Source: an uncultured Paracoccaceae bacterium
GTDB lineage: Bacteria; Pseudomonadota; Alphaproteobacteria; Rhodobacterales; Rhodobacteraceae
Direction of reading: 5' to 3'
Length of the DNA: 59,577 nt
Assembly (NCBI GenBank): GCA_937146765.1
Contig: CAKZRP010000068.1
Coordinates: 68,530-128,106, forward strand
Under the pieces are notes generated by a model. That model made no database searches, was not told where the DNA came from, and saw only the letters and a program-made list of their open reading frames with translations. Below, one piece after another: positions 30,104-39,110 of this stretch. Every line of letters begins with the position of its first letter. Position 1 is the first letter of the stretch. The position numbers were made by a program, and so were the translations under genes.

Positions 30104-31069
30104 ATGGCGTTGGAAGACGCAAAGAAGCAGGTCGATCAGGCCTTTACCCGCGCGGACCTGAAGGGTCTGAGCTTTGAGAACACCTTTGGCGGGGCGACGT
30201 CCTTTCTGCGCCGTCGCTACACCAAAGACCTGACCCATGCAGATATCGCAGTCACGGGCATTCCCTTTGATCAGGCGGTGACCAACCGCCCTGGCACCCG
30301 ACTAGGGCCGCGTGCGGTGCGCGAAGCCTCCGCGCTGCAGAGCCCGGATGCGCCCTATGGCTGGGACATTTGTCCCGTGAGCGAGTTGGCGATCGTGGAT
30401 TATGGCGATCTCGCCTTTGACTATGCGCAGGTCTCGGCCTTTCCCGATACGCTGACCGAGCATATTCGCGGCATTCTTGCGACCGAGACCGCCTCGGTGG
30501 CGATTGGCGGTGATCACTACGTCAGCTTTCCGATCCTGAAGGCCTATGCCGAGAAATACGGTCCGATTTCGCTGCTGCATTTCGATGCCCATAGCGATAC
30601 CTGGGCCGATGATGATTTCAGCCGCATCGACCATGGCACCATGTTCTACAAGGCGGTGAAATCCGGCATCGTCGACCCTCGGACTTCGGTTCAGGTGGGC
30701 ATCCGTACCACCAATGAGGACAATCTCGGGGTGGCGACCCTCGACGCCCCCACCGTGCATGAGATCGGACCCATCGAGACCGCACGCCGCATCCGCGAAG
30801 TCCTGGGCGACCGTCCGGTCTATCTGACCTTCGACATCGACTGCCTGGATCCGGCCTATGCGCCCGGCACCGGCACGCCCGTCTGGGGCGGGCTCACCAC
30901 CGCACAGGCGGAGGCGATCCTGAAAGGTCTGCGCGGCATCAACATCAAGGGCGGCGATGTGGTCGAGGTCTCGCCCCCCTTTGACACCACCGGGGCCACC
31001 GCGATTGCGGGTGCCCATGTGGCCATGAGCATTATCTGTCTTCTGAGCTGGAGGATGACGGGGCGATGA
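30104..31069 (+). CDS. Agmatinase-family ureohydrolase (first of tandem pair)
   Basis: A binuclear manganese enzyme of 321 residues that cleaves a guanidino group to urea and an amine. All six ligand positions are present: His138 (GGDH), Asp161, His163 and Asp165 (DAHSD), and Asp244/Asp246 (DIDCLDPAYAPGTGTP). Agmatine is the commonest substrate for this family. Its stop codon overlaps the start of the second ureohydrolase gene by 4 bp. Tandem enzymes may divide substrates such as agmatine and guanidinobutyrate, so I give no symbol. Confidence 0.9.
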   Translation: MALEDAKKQVDQAFTRADLKGLSFENTFGGATSFLRRRYTKDLTHADIAVTGIPFDQAVTNRPGTRLGPRAVREASALQSPDAPYGWDICPVSELAIVDYGDLAFDYAQVSAFPDTLTEHIRGILATETASVAIGGDHYVSFPILKAYAEKYGPISLLHFDAHSDTWADDDFSRIDHGTMFYKAVKSGIVDPRTSVQVGIRTTNEDNLGVATLDAPTVHEIGPIETARRIREVLGDRPVYLTFDIDCLDPAYAPGTGTPVWGGLTTAQAEAILKGLRGINIKGGDVVEVSPPFDTTGATAIAGAHVAMSIICLLSWRMTGR

Positions 31070-32013
31070 AAGTGTTTAACCAACCGATCAGCGGCAACGA
31101 TCTGGCGCGGTTCTCCGGGCCGAACACCTTCATGCGGCTGCCGCAGGCGGTCTCTCTCGAGGGGCTCGACGTGGCGGTGCTGGGCGTGCCGATGGATATC
31201 GGCACCTCCTGGCGGTCCGGGACCCGATTTGGCCCTAAGCAGATCCGCGCCGAAAGCGCGATGATCCGGCCCTACAATATGGCCACCGGCGCGGCGCCCT
31301 TTGAAAAGCTGAACATCGCGGATATTGGCGATCTGGCCATCAATACCTTCAACCTCGCGGACAGCCTGCGCATCATCGAGGAAAGCTATGAGGCCATCCT
31401 CTCGGGTCCGCCGATTCCGGTGGCAATGGGGGGCGATCACTCGATCACCTTGCCGATCCTGCGCGCCATCGCGCGCAAGCACGGGCCTGTTGCGCTGATC
31501 CATGTGGATGCCCATGCGGATGTGAACCAAGAGATGTTCGGCGAGCGCGAGACTCATGGCACCACTTTCCGCCGCGCCCATGAGGAGGGCCTGCTGATCG
31601 ACGACAAGGTCTATCAGATCGGCCTGCGCGGCACCGGCTATGGACCTGATGACTTCAAGGAGCCACAGGGTTGGGGGTTTCAGCATTTCCCGGCGCATGA
31701 GCTCTGGCACCGCTCGCTGCAGACCATGGGGGCCGAGATCCGCCGGGATATCGGCAACCGTCCGGTCTATATCTCCTTTGACATCGACAGTCTTGATCCC
31801 GCGTTTGCGCCGGGCACCGGGACGCCGGAAATCGGCGGGCTCACCACCATGCAGGCCCTGGAGCTGATCCGCTCCTTCAAGGGGCTCAATGTGGTGGGGT
31901 GCGATCTTGTGGAGGTCTCGCCGCCCTATGATCCGGCCGGCACAACCGCCCTGGTGGCGGCCAATCTGATCTATGAGATGCTCTGCATCCTGCCGGAGCG
32001 CACCAAGGCCTAG
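31066..32013 (+). CDS. speB: Agmatinase-family ureohydrolase (second of tandem pair)
   Basis: The 315-residue product keeps the full manganese site: His125 (GGDHS), Asp148, His150 and Asp152 (VDAHADV), and Asp239/Asp241 (DIDSLDPAFAPGTGTP). This set follows the classic agmatinase consensus more closely than the upstream copy, which has DAHSD and DIDCLDP, so speB is the likelier symbol here. The substrate loop regions of the two copies differ. The start codon overlaps the previous gene by 4 bp. A hairpin terminator follows 28 bp after the stop. Confidence 0.9.
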   Translation: MKVFNQPISGNDLARFSGPNTFMRLPQAVSLEGLDVAVLGVPMDIGTSWRSGTRFGPKQIRAESAMIRPYNMATGAAPFEKLNIADIGDLAINTFNLADSLRIIEESYEAILSGPPIPVAMGGDHSITLPILRAIARKHGPVALIHVDAHADVNQEMFGERETHGTTFRRAHEEGLLIDDKVYQIGLRGTGYGPDDFKEPQGWGFQHFPAHELWHRSLQTMGAEIRRDIGNRPVYISFDIDSLDPAFAPGTGTPEIGGLTTMQALELIRSFKGLNVVGCDLVEVSPPYDPAGTTALVAANLIYEMLCILPERTKA

Positions 32014-32041
32014 TGGCAGCTCCGCATTTGAAACCAGTTGA

Positions 32042-32068
32042 AACCCGCAGGAAACTGCGGGTTTTTTA
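32042..32068 (+). terminator. Rho-independent terminator after tandem ureohydrolases
   Basis: AAACCCGCAG (32042-32051) pairs with CTGCGGGTTT (32056-32065) across a GAAA tetraloop, followed by a T run. Confidence 0.9.
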
Positions 32069-32172
32069 GTCGAAGGTGTTGCAGGTTATCCGTTCGGTTA
32101 ATTGTCTTTTTTTCCCTCTTTATCGCTTAGTTTTCGTACCATCGGTTGTGTTACAGATTAAGGAGGATCCGG

Positions 32173-32544
32173 ATGGACAAGGCAGTACTTACGTCGCAGA
32201 TCAAGGATGCATTGAACGCGCATGAGGGCTGGAAGATCAAGCTAGGCGACGCGATCAACAGCGGTGTCCTGCCCAAGCCGGCCAAGGACATCTGCATGGA
32301 CAACCAGTGTTCCTTCGGCAAATGGCTGCTTTCTCTGGAAAAGGATCCGGCGGTAAAGGCGAGCCCGCATTATGCAGCGGTGGTGCGCGCCCATTCCGCC
32401 TTCCACCGCGAGGCCGGGCGTGTCGCCAGCCATATCGAGGTGGGGCAGAAAGGGATCGCACAGGATGCCCTGCAAGGGATGGCCTTTCGCGATGCCACCA
32501 ACCGGCTGACCAGCGCCATGGCGGACTGGCAACGCAACACCTGA
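32173..32544 (+). CDS. Stand-alone CZB (chemoreceptor zinc-binding) domain protein
   Basis: The 123-residue protein is essentially one CZB domain. The 3-His/1-Cys zinc ligands are visible: His17 in NAHEGWKIKL, Cys46 in MDNQCSFGKWL, and His74/His78 in RAHSAFHREAG. CZB domains usually sit at the C-terminus of chemoreceptors or diguanylate cyclases and sense zinc or oxidants; here nothing else is fused. The start has AGGAGG 7 nt upstream. No chemotaxis or cyclic-di-GMP gene is adjacent. It should be a free cytoplasmic zinc-responsive protein, perhaps acting on a partner elsewhere. Confidence 0.85.
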   Translation: MDKAVLTSQIKDALNAHEGWKIKLGDAINSGVLPKPAKDICMDNQCSFGKWLLSLEKDPAVKASPHYAAVVRAHSAFHREAGRVASHIEVGQKGIAQDALQGMAFRDATNRLTSAMADWQRNT

Positions 32545-32620
32545 CGGAGGTGGCCCCTTGGCGTTGGAGCGCCACGGGGGCTCGAAGAGAACTGGCAACT
32601 GCCCCGCCGCGCGGCCTGCG

Positions 32621-32929
32621 CTAGAGCCGGGGCAGACTGTCCGGGGCGGAGGTCCAGGTGTTCTCGACCGAGAGACATCCGTCCTGGACTTCGCGCCACA
32701 TCGGCACATTCAGCGACATCTGGCACTGTGCCATGAACATCCGACCATCGACTTGCAGGCAGATGGTTTCCCCGAGTTCGACCCGTGCCCCCTGCTTGTC
32801 GGTGCAATAGCAGTCGATCACCTTGCCGCCGGGACCGAGAACATCGGCACGCACCGAACTGCCTGTGAACACACTGCCGAGGCAGAGGCACAGAGAGGTC
32901 AGGCGGACAAGAGCACTGGCATGTTTCAT
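32621..32929 (-). CDS. Small secreted cysteine-rich protein, function unknown
   Basis: The 102-residue product has a signal peptide (LVRLTSLCLCLGSVFTGSSV, cleavage near VRA). The mature part of about 75 residues contains five cysteines (CYC, TIC, QCQ, GC) and a CLQVDGRMFMAQCQMSLNVP core. Disulfides in the periplasm are therefore likely. It is divergent from prfA and convergent with the CZB gene. Coding is supported by the signal peptide and by similar small proteins being common in Roseobacters, but I do not recognise a family. Confidence 0.65.
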   Translation of the reverse strand: MKHASALVRLTSLCLCLGSVFTGSSVRADVLGPGGKVIDCYCTDKQGARVELGETICLQVDGRMFMAQCQMSLNVPMWREVQDGCLSVENTWTSAPDSLPRL

Positions 32930-33002
32930 GTTATGAGCCTATCACAGGTCAGACTTTGCGCCAAAGCAAGAGGCGCGTGAAACAAAGAGACCGCGACCGA
33001 CG

Positions 33003-34055
33003 ATGATCCCAGAAGACCGGCTGGAACAGATCCTGCAACGCTACCAGTACCTTGAGGCCGCAATGGCGGATGGTGCCGGGGGCGATATCGCGCGTCTTGC
33101 CAAAGAATATTCCGATCTGCGACCCGTTGCCGAACAGATCGGTGCCTGGCGCAAGCTGCAGGGCGATCTGGCCGAAGCGCGGGCGATGCTCTCCGATCCC
33201 GACATGAAGGCGTTGGCGGAAGAAGAACTCCCCGCCCTGAAGGCGGCCCTGCCGGAGGCCGAACATGCGCTGCAACTGGCGCTCCTGCCCAGGGACGAGG
33301 CGGACGGGCGCCCGGCGATTCTGGAGATCCGCCCCGGGACCGGCGGCGACGAGGCGGCGCTCTTTGCCGGGGATCTTTACCGCATGTATGCGCGCTATGC
33401 CGAGGCGCATGGCTGGAAGCTCGAGGTGATCGAGGAGCAGATGACCGAACTCGGCGGGCTCAAGGAACTGGTGGCGCGGATCAATGGCGACAATGTCTTT
33501 GCCCGGCTGAAATACGAAAGCGGGGTGCATCGGGTGCAACGGGTGCCGGTGACCGAGAGCGGCGGGCGCATCCACACCTCCGCCGCCACGGTGGCGGTGC
33601 TGCCCGAGGCAGAGGACGTTGACATCAGGATCGACCCCAACGATCTGCGCATCGACACAATGCGCTCTTCCGGGGCCGGGGGGCAGCACGTGAACACCAC
33701 CGACTCGGCGGTGCGGATCACCCATATTCCCACTGGACTTGTGGTGACCAGCTCGGAGAAATCCCAGCACCGCAACCGCGAGATCGCCATGCAGGTGTTG
33801 AAGACGCGGCTTTATGACCTCGAACGCCAGCGCATCGACAGCGCACGTTCGGCGGATCGCGCCAGCCAGATCGGCTCTGGCGACCGGTCGGAACGGATCC
33901 GCACCTACAACTTTCCGCAGGGGCGGATGTCGGATCACCGCATCAACCTCACGCTTTACAAGCTGGAGGCGATCATGGGGGGCGATCTTGACGAGATCAT
34001 CGACGCGCTGATCGCTCATCATCAGGCACAGCAACTGGCGGAGATGGGGCAATGA
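33003..34055 (+). CDS. prfA: Peptide chain release factor 1
   Basis: It recognises UAA and UAG stop codons and triggers peptide release. The 350-residue product has the PxT recognition tripeptide as PVT (residues 182-184) and the GGQ catalytic motif at 226-228 ([11 protein letters not shown]). The [20 protein letters not shown] segment and C-terminal helix complete domain 4. It overlaps prmC by 4 bp (ATGA). PrmC methylates the GGQ glutamine, so the coupling matches the biochemistry. Confidence 0.97.
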   Translation: MIPEDRLEQILQRYQYLEAAMADGAGGDIARLAKEYSDLRPVAEQIGAWRKLQGDLAEARAMLSDPDMKALAEEELPALKAALPEAEHALQLALLPRDEADGRPAILEIRPGTGGDEAALFAGDLYRMYARYAEAHGWKLEVIEEQMTELGGLKELVARINGDNVFARLKYESGVHRVQRVPVTESGGRIHTSAATVAVLPEAEDVDIRIDPNDLRIDTMRSSGAGGQHVNTTDSAVRITHIPTGLVVTSSEKSQHRNREIAMQVLKTRLYDLERQRIDSARSADRASQIGSGDRSERIRTYNFPQGRMSDHRINLTLYKLEAIMGGDLDEIIDALIAHHQAQQLAEMGQ

Positions 34056-34888
34056 GCACCACCGCCGCGCAAGCCATGGTGGCCGCCACCGCGCGCCTGC
34101 GGGCTGCGGGTGTCGACGACCCGGCGCGCGATGCGCGGGTGCTGCTGGCCCATGCGGCCAGGATCGAGGCCAGCCGGGTGACCCTGATCGCACCGGAGGA
34201 ATTGCAGCCCGAAGTGGCGGACCGCTACGAGCAGCTGATTGCCCTGCGCGCCATCCGGGTTCCGGTCTCGCATCTGATCGGAGAACGGGATTTCTACGGT
34301 CGCCGCTTCAAGGTCTCCGGCGAGGTGCTGGATCCGCGCCCGGAGACCGAGACCCTGATCGAGGCCGCCCTGGCCGAGCCTTTCGAGCGGGTGCTCGACC
34401 TCGGAACCGGATCGGGGTGTATCCTGGTGACGCTTCTGGCCGAACACCAGGGCGCGCTTGGGCTTGGGGTCGATCTGAGCGAAGCGGCCTGTCTGCAGGC
34501 CAGTGCCAATGCGGTGCTGCACCGGGTTGAGGCGCGGGCGGATATTCGCAGTTCCAACTGGTTCTCCGCCGTGCAGGGGCAGTTTGACCTCATCGTCTCA
34601 AACCCGCCCTATATTGCGCTGGATGAAATGGACGGCCTGTCCACCGAGGTGCGCGACCACGAACCGCAGATGGCCCTGACCGATGGGGCCGATGGGCTCA
34701 ATGCCTATCGGGCCATCCTGGCGGGCTTTGGCCCTCATCTTGCGGCGAAGGGTCGCATACTGGTCGAAATCGGCCCCACGCAGGGCGCGCAAGTCATGGC
34801 GATGATGCGGACTGCCGGGTTGCAAGAGATTGTCGTTCTGACCGATCTCGACGGTCGCGACCGGGTGGTTGTCGGTAGAAATCCGTGA
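34052..34888 (+). CDS. prmC: Peptide chain release factor N5-glutamine methyltransferase
   Basis: It methylates the GGQ glutamine of release factors using S-adenosylmethionine. The 278-residue product has an N-terminal helical recognition domain, motif I DLGTGSGC (residues 116-123) and the catalytic NPPY (184-187). Its ATG lies inside the prfA stop (4-bp overlap), and the pair is universal in this arrangement among alphaproteobacteria. About 230 bp then separate it from the DUF4167 gene. Confidence 0.96.
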   Translation: MSTTAAQAMVAATARLRAAGVDDPARDARVLLAHAARIEASRVTLIAPEELQPEVADRYEQLIALRAIRVPVSHLIGERDFYGRRFKVSGEVLDPRPETETLIEAALAEPFERVLDLGTGSGCILVTLLAEHQGALGLGVDLSEAACLQASANAVLHRVEARADIRSSNWFSAVQGQFDLIVSNPPYIALDEMDGLSTEVRDHEPQMALTDGADGLNAYRAILAGFGPHLAAKGRILVEIGPTQGAQVMAMMRTAGLQEIVVLTDLDGRDRVVVGRNP

Positions 34889-35121
34889 CATTTGGGCCAA
34901 AACACCTCATATTGTGAAGGTGAAGAGCAAAAAGAGTCAAATTTCGACTGCTGCCCTCTTGTTTGTGGCGTCGGAAAGTGGTTACTCGAGATTGTCGCTT
35001 TTGTAAGAGGATGTTCGCAACCCTCTCGGCGACGCCAAGCCCAAAAAGAGTTCGCAGACCCTTGTGCAGGACGCGCAAACCGTGGTCTTCGACAATTAGA
35101 ACCAAGGCTGACGTTAGGCAT

Positions 35122-35775
35122 ATGAGATCGTCCAAATCACGTTCGCGTTCGAAATCGAACCGCAATAATCGCCCGAACGGGGCCAATGTCGTCAACCGCG
35201 TGTTCGACAGCAACGGACCCGAGGGCAAGGTGCGTGGAACGCCACAGCAGATCATCGAGAAATACAACCAGCTCGCCCGGGATGCGCAGCTCGGCAACGA
35301 TCGTGTTGCCACTGAGAATTTCCAGCAGCATGCGGAGCACTATCTGCGGATGCTGAACGAGGCGCAGCGGGAGATCGACTCGCGCCGCGAGGAACAGGAG
35401 CGCCACAACCGTGAGCGTCAGGCCGAGCGGGATCGCGAGCGGGCTGAGCGCCTTGAGCGTCAGGAACGCGAGTCCGGCGATGTGGGTCTGCCCACCGGCG
35501 AAGGGCCGCAGCCCGAGATTGAGGATCCCCGTGACGTGATCGTCGAGGTGGACCGCGACGACAGTGGTCTGGTCGAGACGCCGGAAGGCAAGACGTCAGA
35601 ACCCGAGGCGGCTCCGGCCAAGAAGGCCCCGCGCAAACCCCGGGCGCGCAAGCCCGCTGCAGACATGGGCGAGGCCGCCCCGGAACCGGCTATGGCGGAG
35701 GACGCCCCGAAGCCCAAGCGCAGCCGGTCCAAGCCGAAGCCCAAGCCGGAAGAACCGCAGGAAGCCGCTGAATAA
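35122..35775 (+). CDS. DUF4167 domain protein
   Basis: A 217-residue protein of unknown function found in alphaproteobacteria. The basic N-terminus (RSSKSRSRSKSNRNNRPN) leads into the DUF4167 core: RVFDSNGPEGKVRGTPQQII then YNQLARDAQLGNDRVATENF. A long Arg/Glu coiled stretch follows, then a Pro/Ala/Lys-rich tail (KKAPRKPRARKPAADM and PKPKPEEPQEAAE). The charge pattern suggests RNA or DNA contact, but this is inference. It follows prfA-prmC, a conserved neighbourhood. A strong hairpin terminator lies 20 bp after the stop. The 233 bp before it hold no recognised element. Confidence 0.85.
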   Translation: MRSSKSRSRSKSNRNNRPNGANVVNRVFDSNGPEGKVRGTPQQIIEKYNQLARDAQLGNDRVATENFQQHAEHYLRMLNEAQREIDSRREEQERHNRERQAERDRERAERLERQERESGDVGLPTGEGPQPEIEDPRDVIVEVDRDDSGLVETPEGKTSEPEAAPAKKAPRKPRARKPAADMGEAAPEPAMAEDAPKPKRSRSKPKPKPEEPQEAAE

Positions 35776-35796
35776 GCGCTTTGAAATCGAAATGAG

Positions 35797-35829
35797 AAAC
35801 CCCCGCAGCCTTCCGGCGCGGGGGTTTTC
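35797..35829. terminator. Bidirectional hairpin terminator between DUF4167 gene and rsmA
   Basis: AAACCCCCGC (35797-35806) pairs with GCGGGGGTTTT (35817-35827), with T runs on one side and A-rich sequence on the other. It serves the convergent DUF4167 and rsmA genes. Confidence 0.88.
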
Positions 35830-35863
35830 TCTTGTCTAGCCGTCGCCCTTGTTTCCTCTGCGC

Positions 35864-36706
35864 TCACACCGATTTGAGACTGCGGGCAAGGGCGCAGAAA
35901 GCCTCCAGGCTGACCTGTTCGGCCCGCTCGGTCGGCGGGATGCCTGCCGTGGTCAGGTGATCCTCGATCTCGGGCGAGACGCCCTTCAGCGAGGCCCGCA
36001 GCATCTTGCGACGCTGGTTGAAGGCAGCGGCCACCACTCGGCTCAGGGTCGCCGCATCCGCCGGGTAGCGCGGTTCGGGCAGGGCGGTGAGGTGGACCAC
36101 TGCGCTGGAGACCTTGGGCGGCGGCGTAAACGCCTCGGGCGGCAGCGACAGCACGATGCGGGCATCGGCGCGCCATTGGGCGAGGATAGCAAGGCGGCCA
36201 TAGGCCTTGAATCCGGGCTTGGCCACGATCCGCTCAGCAACTTCGCGCTGGAACATCAGGGTGAGGCTCTGCCAGAAGGGCGGCCAGGCCTGCGGCGTCA
36301 GCCAGCGTACCAGGAGTTCGGTGCCGACGTTGTAGGGCAGATTGGCCGCAATCCGGATCGGTGGTGTCAGATGCGCCAGCGGGTCAATCTCCAGCGCATC
36401 GCCGTTGATAACCTCAAGCTGTCCGGGATAGGCCGCGGCGATCTCGGCCAGAGCCGGTAGACAGCGTTGGTCCTTCTCGATGGCCAGCACCCGACGGGCA
36501 CCCTCGCTGAGGAGACCACGGGTGAGCCCGCCGGGACCGGGACCGATCTCCAGCACGTCGCATCCGGTGAGATCTCCTGCCTGGCGCGCGATCTTGGCGG
36601 TCAGGTTGAGGTCGAGGAGGAAGTTCTGGCCCAGCGATTTGCGGGCCGAGAGCTGGTGGGTCGCGATGACCTCGCGCAGCGGGGGGAGATTGTCGATGGC
36701 GCTCAT
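35864..36706 (-). CDS. rsmA: 16S rRNA (adenine1518-N6/adenine1519-N6)-dimethyltransferase
   Basis: It dimethylates two adjacent adenines near the 3' end of 16S rRNA, a late 30S maturation step. The 280-residue product has the KsgA/Dim1 pattern: [26 protein letters not shown] and the catalytic NLPY (residues 122-125). The [18 protein letters not shown] segment marks the C-terminal lobe. It is the last gene of the lptF-to-rsmA run, 116 bp after pdxA. Confidence 0.96.
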   Translation of the reverse strand: MSAIDNLPPLREVIATHQLSARKSLGQNFLLDLNLTAKIARQAGDLTGCDVLEIGPGPGGLTRGLLSEGARRVLAIEKDQRCLPALAEIAAAYPGQLEVINGDALEIDPLAHLTPPIRIAANLPYNVGTELLVRWLTPQAWPPFWQSLTLMFQREVAERIVAKPGFKAYGRLAILAQWRADARIVLSLPPEAFTPPPKVSSAVVHLTALPEPRYPADAATLSRVVAAAFNQRRKMLRASLKGVSPEIEDHLTTAGIPPTERAEQVSLEAFCALARSLKSV

Positions 36707-36822
36707 GATGCGTCTCCATAAGGCGATGGCGCGGAACTGAAAAGCAGGATCTTTGCGCAGCGATGAGAGGGGCGCTGCGCATCGCGCTCTCCGGAAAATC
36801 TCAAAGAAGACCCGGGGCTGGA

Positions 36823-37803
36823 TCAGGCCTGTTGGGCGGCGGCCATGCTCTGGGCGAGGCGAAGGGCTTCGATCAGGCTTGTTGGCGTGGCGATGCCCTG
36901 GCCCGCGATATCGAAGGCGGTTCCGTGATCCGGGGAAGTGCGGATGAAGGGCAGTCCGAGGGTCACGTTGACCCCCTTGTCGAAGGCCAGCGTCTTGATC
37001 GGGATCAGCGCCTGGTCGTGGTACATGGCGATGGCCGCGTCGTAGCGGGACCGGGCGGCGGCATGGAATAGCGTGTCTGCCGGATGCGGGCCGGTCAGCG
37101 TAAAGCCTTCAGCCTGCATCGCAGCGATGAGATCGGCGATCCAGTCGATTTCCTCTCGCCCCATCGCGCCGCCTTCACCTGCATGAGGGTTGAGCCCGGT
37201 GAGCGCGATCCGGGGCACCGTGAGGCCGAAATGCTGGCGCAGGCCGGCCTCTGTGAGGGTGATGACCTCGCGCAGCAGCTCAGGCGTCAGCCGCTTTGGC
37301 ACCTCACTGAGCGGGATGTGGATGGTGGCGGGTACCACCCGCAACTCGGTGCTTGCCAGCATCATGACCACCCGCTCCACCCCGGCCAGGGCGGCGAGGA
37401 ACTCGGTATGACCGGGATAGGCGAAACCGGCGCCATCGATCAGCGCCTTCTTGTGGATCGGCGCGGTGCAGAGGGCCGAGGCGGCGCCGGACTGAACGAG
37501 GGAGACGCCGGTGGTGATCGCCTCGATCACCCCGGAGGCATTGCGCGGATCAGCGCGACCCGGCGTTGCCGTGCCGCCGAAGGGGATTGGCAGAACGGGC
37601 AGGGCCTCGCCACAGACAGCCAGGGCCTCGAGGGGCCTGTCCACCTTCTGCCAGGTGGTACCATCAGGAAGGTGGCGCGGATCACCGAGCCAGACGAAGG
37701 GGCAGGCGCTGCGCAACTGCTGCCAGGCAGCGACGGCGATCTCCGGGCCAATGCCGCCCGGCTCGCCGCAAGAGAGCGCGATCACCTGCGGCGCAAGGCT
37801 CAT
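36823..37803 (-). CDS. pdxA: 4-hydroxythreonine-4-phosphate dehydrogenase
   Basis: It oxidises 4-phosphohydroxy-L-threonine in the DXP-dependent vitamin B6 pathway. The 326-residue product opens [15 protein letters not shown]. It has the metal-site histidines in PGHTEFLA and [14 protein letters not shown], and [18 protein letters not shown] near the C-terminus. Its start overlaps the surA stop by 4 bp, so translation is coupled. The surA-pdxA-rsmA order matches the E. coli locus. Confidence 0.96.
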   Translation of the reverse strand: MSLAPQVIALSCGEPGGIGPEIAVAAWQQLRSACPFVWLGDPRHLPDGTTWQKVDRPLEALAVCGEALPVLPIPFGGTATPGRADPRNASGVIEAITTGVSLVQSGAASALCTAPIHKKALIDGAGFAYPGHTEFLAALAGVERVVMMLASTELRVVPATIHIPLSEVPKRLTPELLREVITLTEAGLRQHFGLTVPRIALTGLNPHAGEGGAMGREEIDWIADLIAAMQAEGFTLTGPHPADTLFHAAARSRYDAAIAMYHDQALIPIKTLAFDKGVNVTLGLPFIRTSPDHGTAFDIAGQGIATPTSLIEALRLAQSMAAAQQA

Positions 37804-39110
37804 CTGTACTCGATCCGGGCATTGGCCTTCATCTGCTCCACCAGACTGTCGGCAAATGCATTGAGGCGTTGCTGCACCAGCGCATTGGCCACAGCCAGGC
37901 GGGCGTCTTCCTGCGCGGCGGCCACTTCGGAGGTGCGGCCACAGAGCATCACGACGAGAAGGGTCTGACCGTTGTCGCGGGTCACATTGGCGGAGGATTC
38001 ATTGGGGTCCATCTTGGCCAGTTCCAGCGCGATGTCCTGGGAGATCTCGCCGGGAGCGGCGCTGCCCCGGAACAGGACGGCCGGATCCTGGTCCTTGGCG
38101 ATGCCGAAGAGGTCGTCGCAGGTGTCGACCGAGGCACGCAGCTCTGCCGCTCGCGCGAGGGCCTCGGGGCTGCGACCACCGGGGATGGCGTAGGTGGCAT
38201 AGTCGATCGCCGCGTAACGGGCGCTGGCGCCATCCACCTCGCGCAAGCCGCGCATCTGGAAGATGGCGATCGCACCCTGCAAGGGCATCGGCTGGGTGAT
38301 GTCACCCGGCTCCAGTTCAAGCACCACTTCCTGCAGCGGCCCAGGCAGGCGGCTCAGCGGCATCCAGGGCAGGCGACCGCCGTCCACGCGGGTCTCGGCT
38401 GCGGAAAATTGCGCGGCAGAGGCGGCAAAGGCATCGGCGTTGGTCAGCTGCGAGATCTGGGTGGCTAGTTCCTGCACCTGAGCGGCGTTTTCCTGCGTCA
38501 GCGGCATGATGATCTCGGAGAGGAGAACCTGCACGCCGCCGGATCCGGCGGTGCCCATTGCACGCTCGATTTCCTCCTCGGTGGGACGGGCGCGCGACAG
38601 GTACCGGCCGCGCACATATTCCCGCCAGCCGAGGCCGGCAGAGGTGAAATCGCGCACGGTCTCCGGATTGACGCCGGCCTCCTGCAAGCGGGAGAGGAAT
38701 TCCTCCAGCGAGAGATTGGCGCGCCCCGCGAGTTCGGTCATGCCTTCGGAGATATCCGCGTCGCTCAGCGTCAAGCCGACCTCTTCCATCGCGGCACGCT
38801 TCAGGCGCTCCTCGATCAGGTCATCGCGGGCCTCGGTGACCGGATCCCCCTTGGCCGAGCCGAGCACGCTGAGGAACAGCGCGCGTTGCTCGAGCTCGAA
38901 CTGGGTGATGACATCTTCGTTCACGGTCACCGCGGGGGAGAACAGACCCTGGGCAGAGGTGGGACCGGCCGAGAGGCTCAGCGAGGCACTCAGTCCCAGG
39001 GCGAGGGTCATCATCGCCAGCCCGCCCTTGCGAACCTCGATCCCGGCCAGCCGACGGGTCCGGGTCATCAGGGCCAGAGGGCGTCGGCGGGGAGTTACGT
39101 TCTGCTGCAT
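37800..39110 (-). CDS. surA: Periplasmic chaperone / peptidyl-prolyl isomerase SurA
   Basis: It escorts unfolded outer-membrane proteins such as LptD across the periplasm. The 436-residue product has an N-terminal membrane-spanning signal (GLAMMTLALGLSASLSLSAG), a SurA N-domain (VNEDVITQFELEQRALFLSV) and a parvulin-like domain from about residue 170 (QVLLSEIIMPLT, then PGPLQEVVLELEPGDITQPM). The start overlaps the lptD 3' end by 16 bp. The parvulin signature is weak, as in many alphaproteobacterial SurA proteins, so isomerase activity may be low. Confidence 0.9.
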   Translation of the reverse strand: MQQNVTPRRRPLALMTRTRRLAGIEVRKGGLAMMTLALGLSASLSLSAGPTSAQGLFSPAVTVNEDVITQFELEQRALFLSVLGSAKGDPVTEARDDLIEERLKRAAMEEVGLTLSDADISEGMTELAGRANLSLEEFLSRLQEAGVNPETVRDFTSAGLGWREYVRGRYLSRARPTEEEIERAMGTAGSGGVQVLLSEIIMPLTQENAAQVQELATQISQLTNADAFAASAAQFSAAETRVDGGRLPWMPLSRLPGPLQEVVLELEPGDITQPMPLQGAIAIFQMRGLREVDGASARYAAIDYATYAIPGGRSPEALARAAELRASVDTCDDLFGIAKDQDPAVLFRGSAAPGEISQDIALELAKMDPNESSANVTRDNGQTLLVVMLCGRTSEVAAAQEDARLAVANALVQQRLNAFADSLVEQMKANARIEYR

